From: Streptomyces chartreusis NRRL 3882 | GTDB lineage: Bacteria; Actinomycetota; Actinomycetes; Streptomycetales; Streptomycetaceae | Reading direction: 5' to 3' | DNA length: 64,000 nucleotides | NCBI RefSeq assembly: GCF_900236475.1 | Contig: NZ_LT963352.1 | Span: forward strand, 7,907,001 to 7,971,000 | Part shown: positions 16,456-25,518 of the stretch, in pieces | Position numbering within the stretch: position 1 is the first letter of the stretch | Layout: each line of letters opens with the position of its first letter | Position numbers and translations under genes: made by a program | Notes under the pieces: generated by a model | What the model saw: only the letters and a program-made list of their open reading frames with translations | Told to the model about the DNA's origin: nothing | Database searches by the model: none

Positions 16456-17433
16456 ATGCTGCGGACGCGACTGTGTGACGTACTCGGTATCGAGGTGCCC
16501 GTCATCGGCGCACCGTACGGGCCGTTCGAGCAGGTCGACCTCGCTGCCGCCCTGTGCGGGGCGGGGGCCCTCGGCAGTCTGGGCACGGCGGTGCGCCCGC
16601 TCGCCGACCTACGGCGCCAGTGGGCCCGTATGCGGGAGCTGACCGACCGGCCCTTCGCCATCAACCACACCCTCCGCCCGCTGAACGAGGAGGCGTTCCA
16701 GGCCACCCTGGACGAGCGCCCGGCTGCCGTCTCGTTCCACCTCGGCGTTCCCGGCGACCTGATCGAGCGCGCCCACGACGCGGGCATCCTGTGGATCCAG
16801 CAGGTCATGGACGTCCAGCAGGCGGAGCAGGCCGTGCGTGCGGGCGCGGACGTCATCGTCGCCCAGGGTGGCGAGGCGGGCGGCCAGGGCGGCGAGGTGG
16901 CCACGATGGTGCTGGTTCCGCAGGTGGTGGACATCGCGGGAGACACGCCCGTCGTGGCCGCGGGCGGCATCGCCGACGGCCGGGGCCTGGCGGCGGCACT
17001 GGCCCTGGGCGCGCAGGGCGTGGCCATCGGCACACGTCTGCTCGCATCGGTGGAGATGAACGTCGCCACCGAGTGGAAGGACCGGATCGTCGCCGCCGAC
17101 GCACGCGACACCGTCAAACTGGAACACAGCGACCGCTTCATGCCGCCGTTCTCACGGCCCGGTGGCTACGCCTTCCCCCGCTCGCTGCGTACGCCCTTCC
17201 TCGACGACGCCGAAGCGCATCCCGAGCAGCTGCAGCCGGCCGAAGCCGGTCCCCGCATCGTGGGAGCCATGCTCGAGGGCCGCGGGCACGAATTCCTGCC
17301 CTTCACCGGCCAGTCGGCAGCCCTCGTCCACGACGTCCTTCCGGCGGCCGAGATCGTACGGAGGATCGTCGACGACGCGGAGGCGATTCTGCGCCGAACA
17401 GCCGACACGTACACGCGCGGCATTCCGCGCTGA
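16456..17433 (+). CDS. Nitronate monooxygenase-like FMN protein
   Basis: A 325-aa TIM-barrel flavoprotein of the nitronate monooxygenase/2-nitropropane dioxygenase family. It shows the N-terminal GIEVPVIGAPYGP, the FMN-phosphate motif IVAQGGEAGGQGG and the second phosphate-binding segment TPVVAAGGIADGRGLAAALA followed by GAQGVAIGTRLLAS. Known members oxidise alkyl nitronates such as propionate 3-nitronate, and some are enoyl-ACP reductases (FabK) or unassigned. The ATG has a strong ribosome site (GGAGGAGG). It is the last gene of the flavoenzyme block; the next gene, the GH43 protein, is unrelated and has its own 219-bp upstream region. Confidence 0.87.
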   Translation: MLRTRLCDVLGIEVPVIGAPYGPFEQVDLAAALCGAGALGSLGTAVRPLADLRRQWARMRELTDRPFAINHTLRPLNEEAFQATLDERPAAVSFHLGVPGDLIERAHDAGILWIQQVMDVQQAEQAVRAGADVIVAQGGEAGGQGGEVATMVLVPQVVDIAGDTPVVAAGGIADGRGLAAALALGAQGVAIGTRLLASVEMNVATEWKDRIVAADARDTVKLEHSDRFMPPFSRPGGYAFPRSLRTPFLDDAEAHPEQLQPAEAGPRIVGAMLEGRGHEFLPFTGQSAALVHDVLPAAEIVRRIVDDAEAILRRTADTYTRGIPR

Positions 17434-17652
17434 CCACGTGGACCACCGCGAGTCGCACGAATCTGTTCGACCTGTCGGACATTGTTCGAAACCTATTGAC
17501 GCTGCCCTGGGCGTCGACTGAGACTCTCGCAACACACGTCACCTGCGTGTAACGGCAGGCCCCACGGCAAGGGTTTGCCGTCGCCTCGCCGGCTCCTCGT
17601 TCCGCGTTCCGCCTTGTCCGTCATCAGCCATGCCTCAGCAGGGAACCTCGAC

Positions 17653-20600
17653 ATGACGCACGTCGCACGATTCGCACGACTTCGCAGCGGCGCGAGACGC
17701 CGGGCGGGCCATCTCGCCGGGCTGACCGCCGCGTCGATGCTGCTCACCCTCGCCGGACCCACCGCCTCCGCAGAAGCGGCACCGGCCGCACCGGTGGCCG
17801 AAGCCGCGGACATCGCCGACGGCCTGGCCCTGTGGTACAAGCTCGACGCAGACTCCGGCAGCACCGCGACCGACGCCTCCGGCCACGGCCGCGACGGCAC
17901 GGTCAGCGGCACCGCCGGCTGGTCGGCATCCGGTCAGGGGCTCGCCTTCAACGGATCGGACACCTACATCAAGGTGCCGGACGACGTCATGAAGGGCATG
18001 GACTCGATCACCGTCTCCATGGACGTACTGATCGACTCCGCCCAGAGCACGCCCTACTTCCTCTACGGCTTCGGCAACACCAGCGCGGGCAGCGGCAACG
18101 GATACCTGTTCACCACCGGCAACTCCTTCCGCACCTCCGTCGCGACGGGCAACTGGTCGACCGAGCAGACCACCAAGCCGTCCGACTCCCACAACCTGAC
18201 CCGCGGCGTGTGGAAGCACGTCTCCTACACCCAGACCGGCTCCACGGGTGTGCTCTACGAGGACGGCGTCGAGGTCGGCCGCAACACCTCGGTCACCACC
18301 ACGCCCGGCGCCATCGGCTCCGGCAGCACCAAGGCCAACTACATCGGCAAGTCCGTCTACGACGGCGACAAGCTCTTCAAGGGCCGGATACGTGACTTCC
18401 GTGTATACGACCGGGCACTGGACGGTCCGGAGGTCGAGCAGCTCTCCCTCCCCGTCGCCACGCAGGGCGTCGCCGACGACAAGGAGGCGCTGAGCCTCGG
18501 TGACACCAGCGGCGTCACCTCCGACCTGGACCTGCCCAGGACCGGCCCGGCCGGCGGCTCCTCCATCACCTGGGACAGCGACAACCCGTCCGTCGTGTCG
18601 GACACCGGCAAGGTGACCCGCCCCGAGGCCGGTTCACCGGACGGCCGTGCCACGCTCACGGCGACCCTGAAGAAGGGCACCGTGACCGGCACCAAGACCT
18701 TCGACGTCACGGTCCGGCCCGCGCTCGACGACGCCGCCGCCACCCGGCAGGCCGCCGAGGCGCTCACGGTGCACAACCTCGACGACGCGCGCGGCAACCT
18801 CACCCTGCCCAGGAGCGGCGCCCTCGGCACGACCGTCACGTGGTCCTCCGCGAAGCCGGACGTCGTCTCCGCCGACGGCGAGGTCCACCGCCCCGCGCAC
18901 GGTGACGGCGCCACCACCGTCGAGCTGACCGCCACCGTCACCAAGGGCCAGGCCGAGGCCACGCGCGTCATGACGGCCAGAGTGCCCGAACTGCCCGCCG
19001 AGGCGGCCCTCAAGGGCTACATGTTCAGCTACTTCACCGGCGAGGGCACCTCGGACGGCGAACAGCTCTACGCCGCCCTGAGCAAGGGCAACGACCCGCT
19101 GCACTGGCGTGAACTGAACGACGGCAAGCCGGTCCTCACCTCCACGCTCGGCGAGAAGGGCCTGCGCGACCCGTTCATCATCCGCTCCCCGGAGGGCGAC
19201 AAGTTCTACCAGATCGCCACCGACCTGAGGATCTACGGCAACGGCGACTGGGACGCCGCCCAGCGCAACGGCAGCAAGTCCATCATGGTCTGGGAGTCCA
19301 CCGACCTGGTGCACTGGACGAACCAGCGCCTGGTCAAGGTCTCACCCGACAGCGCCGGCAACACCTGGGCACCGGAAGCCTTCTACGACGCCGAGCGCGG
19401 TGAGTACGTCGTCTTCTGGGCGTCGAAGCTGTACGACAACGCCGACCACTCCGGCGACACGTACAACCGCATGATGTACGCCACCACCCGCGACTTCTAC
19501 ACCTTCAGCGAGCCCAAGGTGTGGATCGACCGCGGCTACTCGGTCATCGACTCCACGATGATCCGGCACGACGGCACGTACTACCGCCTGTCCAAGGACG
19601 AGCGGAACAACACCTCCTCCACCCCCAACAGCAAGTTCGTCTTCCAGGAGAAGAGCGACTCGATCCTGAACCCGTCCTGGGCCCCGGTCGCCGAGGGCAT
19701 CGGCAAGGGCGCGATGAACGCCGCCGAGGGACCGCTGGTGTTCAAGTCCAACACCGAGGAGAAGTGGTACGCGTTCCTCGACGAGTTCGGCGGCCGCGGC
19801 TACATCCCGTTCGAGACGACCGACCTGGACTCCGGCACCTGGACCCCGTCCACCGGCTACGACCTGCCCGCCAAGCCCCGGCACGGCACCGTGCTGCCGG
19901 TCACCCAGGCCGAGTACGACCGGCTGCTGCGCGCCTACCAGCCCGACCAGGTCGTCAAGAGCGTCGAGGACGTGTCGGTGAAGACGCGGGTCGGCGTCGC
20001 CCCGGTCCTGCCGGCCACCGTCGTCGCCGAGTACGCCGACGGCGTCAAGCGGCCGGTCTCCGTCGACTGGGCGGACGTACCGGCGTCGTCGTACGCACAG
20101 CCGGGCACCTTCACCGTGACCGGCACCCTGCCGAACGGCGCCGCGATTCCGGTCCGGGCCGAAGTGACCGTGTCGGACGAGGGCTCCGACGTCCCGGCGG
20201 ACCTGCTCCTGCACTACGACTTCGACGAGACGGGCGGCAGCATCGCCCAGGACTCCAGCGGGCACGGCTACCACGGCACCTACGTCCGTACCCCCGACTT
20301 CGGCGGCGGCGTGCACGGCGGTTCGTTCAAGATGTCCGGCGACTCCGGCTCGCCGTACGTGAAGATCCCCAACGGTGTGCTGAAGGGCGCCGACAGCGTG
20401 ACGGTGTCGACGTACGCCAAGTGGAAGGGCGGCAGCAGCTTCCAGTGGCTGTTCGGGCTCGGTCCCGACAGCGACAAGTACCTGTTCGCCACTCCGTCCA
20501 ACGGGGGCTCCAGCCTCTACTCGGCCATCACGAAGGCGAGTTGGTCGGCGGAGTCGAAGCTGACGGCCGGCTCGCAGCTCACGCCCGGCCAGTGGCGGCA

Positions 20601-22878
20601 CGTCACGGTGACGCTGGACGGCGCCACCGGCACGATGGTCCTCTACGCGGACGGCGTCGAGGCGGCCCGCACGACGACCACCATCAAACCGTCCGAGCTG
20701 TACGACGCGGCCAAGGACTACAGCGGCTACATCGGCCGGTCCCTGTACGCGGCCGACCCCTACTTCGGCGGCGAGGTCGACGACTTCCGCATCTACGACC
20801 GTGCCCTGACGGGCGCCGAGGTCATGGAGCTCAGCGGCAACACGGCGGGCATCGCCAAGGCGACGCACCCGGCGCTCGAGGTCGACGCGATCGTCGACAA
20901 CGCGGGCGGCACGATCACCCTGCCGATGAAGGAGGGCACCGACCTCACCGCGCTGGCACCGGAGTTCGCGCTCGCCGAAGGCGCGACGATCAGCCCCGCC
21001 TCCGGCAGCGTGCACGACTTCACCCAGCCGGTGACGTACGAGGTCACCGGGTCGGACGGCAAGAAGCGCACCTGGAAGGTCTCGGCGCTCATCATGAGGA
21101 CCCCGGTCCTGCCGGGCCTGAACGCCGACCCGAACATCGTGCGCTTCGGCGACACCTTCTACATCTACCCGACGACCGACGGCTTCGAGGGCTGGAGCGG
21201 CACGCAGTTCAAGGCCTGGTCCTCCACGGACCTGGTCCACTGGAAGGACCACGGCGTCATCCTCGACCTGGGGCCGGACGTCAGCTGGGCGGACAGCCGG
21301 GCCTGGGCACCGGCGATCACCGAGAAGGACGGGAAGTACTACTTCTACTTCTGCGCCGACGCGAACATCGGCGTCGCGGTGTCCGACTCGCCCACCGGGC
21401 CGTTCAAGGACGCCCTGGGCAAACCGCTGCTGAAGGCCGGTGACTTCCGCGGCCAGATGATCGACCCGGCGGTCTTCACCGACGACGACGGCACGAAGTA
21501 CCTCTACTGGGGCAACGGCCGCGCCTACGTCGTCCCGCTGGGCGACGACATGACCTCCATCGACACCTCGAAGGTCCAGGACATCACCCCGAGCGGCTAC
21601 AACGAGGGCACTTTCGTCGTCAAGCGCAAGGGCACCTACTACTTCATGTGGTCGGAGAACGACACCCGGGACGAGAACTACCGCGTCGCCTACGCGACCG
21701 GCCCCTCGCCCACCGGCCCGTGGACCAAGCGGGGCGTGATCCTGGAGAAGGACCTGTCCTTGGGCATCAAGGGCCCGGGCCACCACTCCGTCGTCCACGT
21801 CCCGAACACCGACGACTGGTACATCGCCTACCACCGCTTCGCCATCCCCGGGGGCGACGGCACCCACCGCGAAACCACCATCGACAAGCTGGAGTTCGAC
21901 TCCGACGGCCTGATCGAGAAGGTCGTCCCGACCCTCGGCGGCATCGACCCGGTCACCGTCGTCCACGCCGGGCCGGACGCCACCGGCACCGAGGGCGAGG
22001 CGATCACGCTCGCCGGCACCGTCTCCGGGGCAGGCACCCCCAAGTGGACCGTCCAGGACGGTGCCCCGTGCGCAGTCGAGGACCCCGCAGCCGCCCGCAC
22101 GACCCTCACCTGCACCGACGACGGCACCTTCGAGGTCACCCTCACGGGCGGGCGCGGCACCGACACCGCGACCGTCAAGGTCTCCAACGCCGCCCCGTCG
22201 ATCACGTCAGCCGAGGGTCCCGGCTCACCCGTCCCGGCCGGCAAGCCCGCCGTGGTCACGGCCTCCTTCGACGACCCGGGCACGGCCGACAGCCACACCT
22301 GCGAGGTCGACTGGAAGGACGGCAGCCGGCCGACGACCGGCACGGTCACCGACTCGGGCTGCCGCGCCGCACACGTCTACGACGACGCGGGCATCCACCG
22401 CCCGGTCGTCACGGTCACCGACGACGACGAGGGCACGGACACCACCACGCTCGCCGAGCTGATCGTCTACGACCGTGCCGCCGGACCCGCTACCGGCGTC
22501 GGCACGATCACCTCGCCGGCCGGTGCCTACCCGGGCGAGCCGGGGCTGACCGGCAAGGCGGCGTTCACCCTGGACGCCCGGTACCGCAAGGGAGCCACGG
22601 TCCCCACCGGCAAGGCCACGTTCGTCTTCGGCCCCGCCCGGCTCACCTTCCGCTCGACCGGCTCCGACTGGCTCGTGGTGAACGGCTCCCAGGCCGTGTA
22701 CCAGGGCACCGGCACGGTGGGCGGCAAGGACGGCTACGCCTTCAGAGTCACCGCCACCGACGGCCCGGACACCTTCCGCATCAAGATCTGGAAGAAGTCC
22801 ACCGGAGATGTCCTCTACGACAACAGGACCGGCGCCAGGACGAAGGGCATCGTCACCGTGGGAGACCACCGGCGCTAG
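17653..22878 (+). CDS. Secreted multidomain glycosidase with two GH43 modules
   Basis: A 1741-aa exported protein. A signal peptide covers about residues 1-50 (LAGLTAASMLLTLAG, then ASAEAAPA). Modules follow: LamG-like jelly roll (about 58-266), two atrophied Ig-like repeats (270-440), first GH43-like propeller (457-763, with LRDPFIIRS, WAPEAFYD and NAAEGPLVF), an Ig-like domain (770-841), second LamG-like (850-1061), a short Ig-like stretch, second GH43 (1151-1433, with LNADPNIV, MIDPAVFTDDDG and YNEGTFVVKRKG carrying the catalytic Asp, pKa-modulating Asp and Glu), PKD-like repeats (about 1434-1600) and a closing beta domain (1615-1741). ATG 17653 follows GGGAA; an extension to 17575 lacks a signal. 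GH43 enzymes release arabinose or xylose from arabinan or xylan. The specificity of each module is not known. Confidence 0.9.
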   Translation: MTHVARFARLRSGARRRAGHLAGLTAASMLLTLAGPTASAEAAPAAPVAEAADIADGLALWYKLDADSGSTATDASGHGRDGTVSGTAGWSASGQGLAFNGSDTYIKVPDDVMKGMDSITVSMDVLIDSAQSTPYFLYGFGNTSAGSGNGYLFTTGNSFRTSVATGNWSTEQTTKPSDSHNLTRGVWKHVSYTQTGSTGVLYEDGVEVGRNTSVTTTPGAIGSGSTKANYIGKSVYDGDKLFKGRIRDFRVYDRALDGPEVEQLSLPVATQGVADDKEALSLGDTSGVTSDLDLPRTGPAGGSSITWDSDNPSVVSDTGKVTRPEAGSPDGRATLTATLKKGTVTGTKTFDVTVRPALDDAAATRQAAEALTVHNLDDARGNLTLPRSGALGTTVTWSSAKPDVVSADGEVHRPAHGDGATTVELTATVTKGQAEATRVMTARVPELPAEAALKGYMFSYFTGEGTSDGEQLYAALSKGNDPLHWRELNDGKPVLTSTLGEKGLRDPFIIRSPEGDKFYQIATDLRIYGNGDWDAAQRNGSKSIMVWESTDLVHWTNQRLVKVSPDSAGNTWAPEAFYDAERGEYVVFWASKLYDNADHSGDTYNRMMYATTRDFYTFSEPKVWIDRGYSVIDSTMIRHDGTYYRLSKDERNNTSSTPNSKFVFQEKSDSILNPSWAPVAEGIGKGAMNAAEGPLVFKSNTEEKWYAFLDEFGGRGYIPFETTDLDSGTWTPSTGYDLPAKPRHGTVLPVTQAEYDRLLRAYQPDQVVKSVEDVSVKTRVGVAPVLPATVVAEYADGVKRPVSVDWADVPASSYAQPGTFTVTGTLPNGAAIPVRAEVTVSDEGSDVPADLLLHYDFDETGGSIAQDSSGHGYHGTYVRTPDFGGGVHGGSFKMSGDSGSPYVKIPNGVLKGADSVTVSTYAKWKGGSSFQWLFGLGPDSDKYLFATPSNGGSSLYSAITKASWSAESKLTAGSQLTPGQWRHVTVTLDGATGTMVLYADGVEAARTTTTIKPSELYDAAKDYSGYIGRSLYAADPYFGGEVDDFRIYDRALTGAEVMELSGNTAGIAKATHPALEVDAIVDNAGGTITLPMKEGTDLTALAPEFALAEGATISPASGSVHDFTQPVTYEVTGSDGKKRTWKVSALIMRTPVLPGLNADPNIVRFGDTFYIYPTTDGFEGWSGTQFKAWSSTDLVHWKDHGVILDLGPDVSWADSRAWAPAITEKDGKYYFYFCADANIGVAVSDSPTGPFKDALGKPLLKAGDFRGQMIDPAVFTDDDGTKYLYWGNGRAYVVPLGDDMTSIDTSKVQDITPSGYNEGTFVVKRKGTYYFMWSENDTRDENYRVAYATGPSPTGPWTKRGVILEKDLSLGIKGPGHHSVVHVPNTDDWYIAYHRFAIPGGDGTHRETTIDKLEFDSDGLIEKVVPTLGGIDPVTVVHAGPDATGTEGEAITLAGTVSGAGTPKWTVQDGAPCAVEDPAAARTTLTCTDDGTFEVTLTGGRGTDTATVKVSNAAPSITSAEGPGSPVPAGKPAVVTASFDDPGTADSHTCEVDWKDGSRPTTGTVTDSGCRAAHVYDDAGIHRPVVTVTDDDEGTDTTTLAELIVYDRAAGPATGVGTITSPAGAYPGEPGLTGKAAFTLDARYRKGATVPTGKATFVFGPARLTFRSTGSDWLVVNGSQAVYQGTGTVGGKDGYAFRVTATDGPDTFRIKIWKKSTGDVLYDNRTGARTKGIVTVGDHRR

Positions 22879-22900
22879 GCAGGTCCTACCTCGTCGGTAG

Positions 22901-22936
22901 GGGCGCCTGACGGGCACCGGCCCTCGTCAGGCGCCC
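22901..22936 (+). terminator. Terminator of the GH43 gene
   Basis: GGGCGCCTGACG and CGTCAGGCGCCC form a perfect 12-bp stem with a 12-base loop, 22 bases after the stop codon. Confidence 0.75.
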
Positions 22937-22988
22937 TCCTGCTGTCCCCTGGCCCAGGTCAGGTGAGGCTGCCCTCGACCGGCAGCTT

Positions 22989-23138
22989 CTAGTGGGAAGG
23001 GCAGGTGGTTCGGTACTGCTCGCTCTCCGCGCTGTCGAGCAGGACGTCGGCGTAGTCGGGGTCGGTGTTGCCGATGATGCGGTTGCCCCAGTCGATGAGC
23101 TGCTGGTTGTCCTCCGGCGGAACGTCGAGGAGGCGGGC
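22989..23138 (-). pseudogene. Cytochrome P450 fragment
   Basis: Fifty codons read ARLLDVPPEDNQQLIDWG, then NRIIGNTDPDYADVLLD, then SAESEQYR. This is the internal segment found before the I-helix of actinobacterial P450s of the CYP124/125-like type. Continuing, RTTCPSH and a stop replace the expected R-HLPFR, which reappears if two bases are skipped, so the fragment is also frameshifted. No haem-binding Cys region or oxygen-binding helix is present nearby. It directly follows the MMPL fragment on the same strand. It is a relic, not a functional gene. Confidence 0.75.
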
Positions 23139-23154
23139 GGGGTGCGCAGCCGGT

Positions 23155-23484
23155 TCAGGAGACTCGCTCGGGCTCCTTGTGCTCCACCTCCGGGGCCTTC
23201 TGGAGGCGGGTGCCCTCGACGTCGAGGTCGGGCAGGACGCGGTCGAGCCAGGCGGGGAGCCACCAGGCGTGCCGTCCGGCGAGGGCGAGGACTGCCGGGA
23301 CGAGGGTCAGGCGGACGGCGAAGGCGTCGATGGCGACGCCGACGGCGAGCGCGAAGGCGATGGGCTTGATCAGGGCGTCGTCGAGCGGGAAGAACCCGGC
23401 GAAGACGGTGAACATGATCAGGGCGGCCGCGGTGACGACCCGGACGCTGTGCCGCGCACCGTCGATCACCGACGCGCGGGCCAA
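23155..23484 (-). pseudogene. MMPL-family transporter, C-terminal fragment
   Basis: A 109-codon reading frame matches only the last part of an MMPL/RND-type lipid transporter: GARHSVRVVTAAALIMFTVF, then the paired helices FPLDDALIKPIAFALAVGVA and AVRLTLVPAVLALAGRHAWWLP, ending in the cytoplasmic tail. Full-length members have about 700 residues, so some 600 are missing upstream, where the SRPBCC gene begins on the other strand. The breakpoint lies near 23484. The C-terminal helices are intact in frame, so the loss may be fairly recent. A functional protein is unlikely. Confidence 0.82.
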
Positions 23485-23507
23485 CCAACAAGCAAGGGAA
23501 CCCTGTC

Positions 23508-23993
23508 ATGAACCGTTTCGTCGTCGCCGAGACCGCCGTCATCGACGCCCCCCTCGGGCGGGTGTGGGACGTCATCTCCCGCACCGACCGGTACGCCGAG
23601 TGGGTCGCCGGCGCCATCGAGGTCACCGACCACCACGGCGTCGCCACCGTCGGCAAGACCTACTCCGAGCGCAACCGCACCCTCGGCCCGCTCAAGACCG
23701 ACTCGGTCTGGACCGTCCGGGAGATCGAGCCCTTCGAGCGCCGCGTCGACACCGGCACCGGCTTCGCCCCGCTCCAGGACGTCACCAACACCTTCGAGTT
23801 CCGCCCGGTCCAGAGCGCCGACGGCCGGGAGGCGACGGAGATGCTCTACCAGGTCGAGTACGCCATCGGCCTAGGTCCACTGGGCCTGCTCCTCGACCGC
23901 GTACAGCAGCCCGCGATGCGCGCCGGCATGCGCGCGTCCATGGCCAACCTCAACACCCTGCTCCGTTCCGAGGCGTCGAGGACCGCCCCCTGA
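23508..23993 (+). CDS. SRPBCC-family (polyketide cyclase/START-fold) protein
   Basis: A 161-aa single-domain protein of the SRPBCC fold: AETAVIDAPLGRVWDVISR and TDRYAEWV at the N-terminus, then the beta strands with VGKTYSERNRTLGPLKTDS and a long C-terminal helix (MRAGMRASMANLNTLLRSE). Such proteins bind hydrophobic ligands in a deep pocket; a specific ligand cannot be inferred. It is intact although its neighbours on the left (MMPL, P450) are truncated. An A/G-rich site (AAGGGAACC) precedes the ATG. It may once have belonged to a lipid- or membrane-modification cluster with the MMPL and cyclopropane-synthase remnants. Confidence 0.82.
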   Translation: MNRFVVAETAVIDAPLGRVWDVISRTDRYAEWVAGAIEVTDHHGVATVGKTYSERNRTLGPLKTDSVWTVREIEPFERRVDTGTGFAPLQDVTNTFEFRPVQSADGREATEMLYQVEYAIGLGPLGLLLDRVQQPAMRAGMRASMANLNTLLRSEASRTAP

Positions 23994-24134
23994 CGGGCAG
24001 CGACTCCTGGGCCGGTGGCCGGTGGCCGGTACGCCGCGTCCGCCCGGCCGCCGGCCGAGAAGCGGCCATCCTCATGAACCCGATGATGCGTCGAGCGACC
24101 TGTTCGACAGGCTGAGTCGGACAAGGATCGTGTC

Positions 24135-24782
24135 ATGGCTCATGTATCCGCGGCGGAGCGCCGCCCACAACTGATCAAGGCGGCCATCGGCCTCATGGCC
24201 AGGGAGGGTGTCGCCGCCGGCAGCACCCGCGCGATCGCCGCCGAGCTCGGCGTGGCCCAGGCGACCGTGCACTACACCTTCGGCACGAAGGAGGAGCTGT
24301 ACCGGGCTGTCATGGAACAGCTCACGCACGACCTGATCGACCAGGTGACACGGGCCGCGCCCACGGACGCGAGCTTCGAGGACACCATCGTCACGCTCGC
24401 CGAAGCACTCTGGCGTACCGTGCTCGAACAGCCCGCCCCGCACCAACTGCTCACCGAGCTGAGCATGTTCGCCCTGCGTACGCCACACCTGAAGGAGGCT
24501 CTTCAGAGCCACTGCAGCGAGGTCCTGGCGGTGACGACAAGGCTCGTCGACCAGGCCGCCGAACGCACCGGTCACCAGCTCGGCCAGCCCGCTGAGACGT
24601 TCGCGAGGTTCTTCCTGGCCGGCTTCGACGGACTGACGATGCAGCACCTGTCCCTGCCGGACGAGGAAGCCGAGCGCGTCTGCCTGCGGGCCTTGGTCTC
24701 GGCCGTCCTGGCCATGGACTCCGGCACTGCCCGCCGAGGAGGTGGTGCGCCGTCGCGGTCCCGCGCACAGCATGCGCCGTGA
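24135..24782 (+). CDS. TetR/AcrR-family transcriptional regulator
   Basis: A 215-aa regulator with the TetR HTH at residues 8-55 (LIKAAIGLMAREGVAAGSTR, AIAAELGVAQATVHYTFGTK, EELYRAVM). The C-terminal part is a ligand-binding helical domain (about 75-200). AAGGA lies upstream of the ATG. The last 11 bases overlap the start of the cyclopropane-synthase remnant. It probably repressed the genes of the decayed cluster (MMPL, SRPBCC, cyclopropane synthase); with these broken its present target is unclear. The ligand is unknown. Confidence 0.9.
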   Translation: MAHVSAAERRPQLIKAAIGLMAREGVAAGSTRAIAAELGVAQATVHYTFGTKEELYRAVMEQLTHDLIDQVTRAAPTDASFEDTIVTLAEALWRTVLEQPAPHQLLTELSMFALRTPHLKEALQSHCSEVLAVTTRLVDQAAERTGHQLGQPAETFARFFLAGFDGLTMQHLSLPDEEAERVCLRALVSAVLAMDSGTARRGGGAPSRSRAQHAP

Positions 24783-25048
24783 CAAGGCGGCCATCAGTCA
24801 CCACTACGACGTGGGCAACGTGGGTGGCCAACCTCGAAGCGCACTGGGACGAGGCGGTCGAGCTGACCTCGCCCGGGTGGGCGCGGGTGTGGCGCCTGTA
24901 CATGGCGGCCTCGGCGGTCGGGTTCGGGAACAACACGATGGGTGTCAACCAGGTGCTGGCGGTCAGGACCGGCGGTGACGGCCGGTCCGGCATGCCGTTG
25001 CGCAGGGAATCCCTGGGGACCTCGGCCTCGGCGCCCGCGCCCGGCTGA
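24772..25048 (+). pseudogene. Cyclopropane-fatty-acyl-phospholipid synthase with a large internal deletion
   Basis: Two pieces of one gene are fused. The first (MRRDKAAISHHYDVGN, from ATG 24772) is the segment just before the SAM-binding domain of cyclopropane/mycolate synthases. It joins, out of frame, to ANLEAHWDEAVELTSPG, ARVWRLYMAASAVGF and GVNQVLAVR, which is the family's C-terminal end. The whole catalytic middle is missing; by comparison with ~430-aa family members, several hundred codons are gone. The junction lies at about 24820-24835, where GTGGGCAAC is followed by GTGGGTGGCCAAC; this short direct similarity may have mediated the deletion. Not functional. Confidence 0.78.
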
Positions 25049-25518
25049 CGCGGTGCCGGGGTGGGTGGGACACGCGCAGTCGGCCTGACGTGCTGCCTGG
25101 TCGGGGTGGACCACGCCCGTGCACCGGCCGTGTTCGGAATGTTCGCCTGCGCGTCGGCTGTTCTTCGCGGCCGCGTCCGACCGGACGTGAAAGTGGTCGT
25201 AGCAATTACTGCGCTGTCGATCACTCAGCGAATGGCTACCGACGGGTCCGGTCACCAATTCCCTGCCGGCCTGGCACTTCTGATGATTACGCATGTCATT
25301 GTGACCTTCCCTTTATCGGTTTCCCATACTCAAGTCGGTGTAGGCGTTGCTAGGTTGACGCCCATGCCTCCGATGCAAAGTCGGACAGATCCCGCAGCTT
25401 CACGGAGGCGTCCCCCCATGCCTTAATCAAGGACCTTTTCGGGTGCCCGAAAACCGTGGCGATTCCGCGTCCTTGAGGCATTCAACCCCCCAACAACTGG
25501 AAAGCGCACACGTAAGTG
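25049..25518 (+). promoter_or_regulatory. Upstream region of the GDSL hydrolase with a hairpin at 25436-25453
   Basis: No gene is supported in these 470 bases. The right half has noticeably lower GC and contains a perfect inverted repeat, TTTTCGGG-TG-CCCGAAAA, 66 bases before the ATG at 25519. It may be an operator or an mRNA leader hairpin. No known riboswitch pattern was recognised. Confidence 0.45.

Noticed and set aside
19342..21966. An 874-codon frame antisense to the GH43 gene
   Set aside because: It is a typical high-GC antisense shadow. The plus strand has signal peptide and domain motifs, and the antisense product has no recognisable family.
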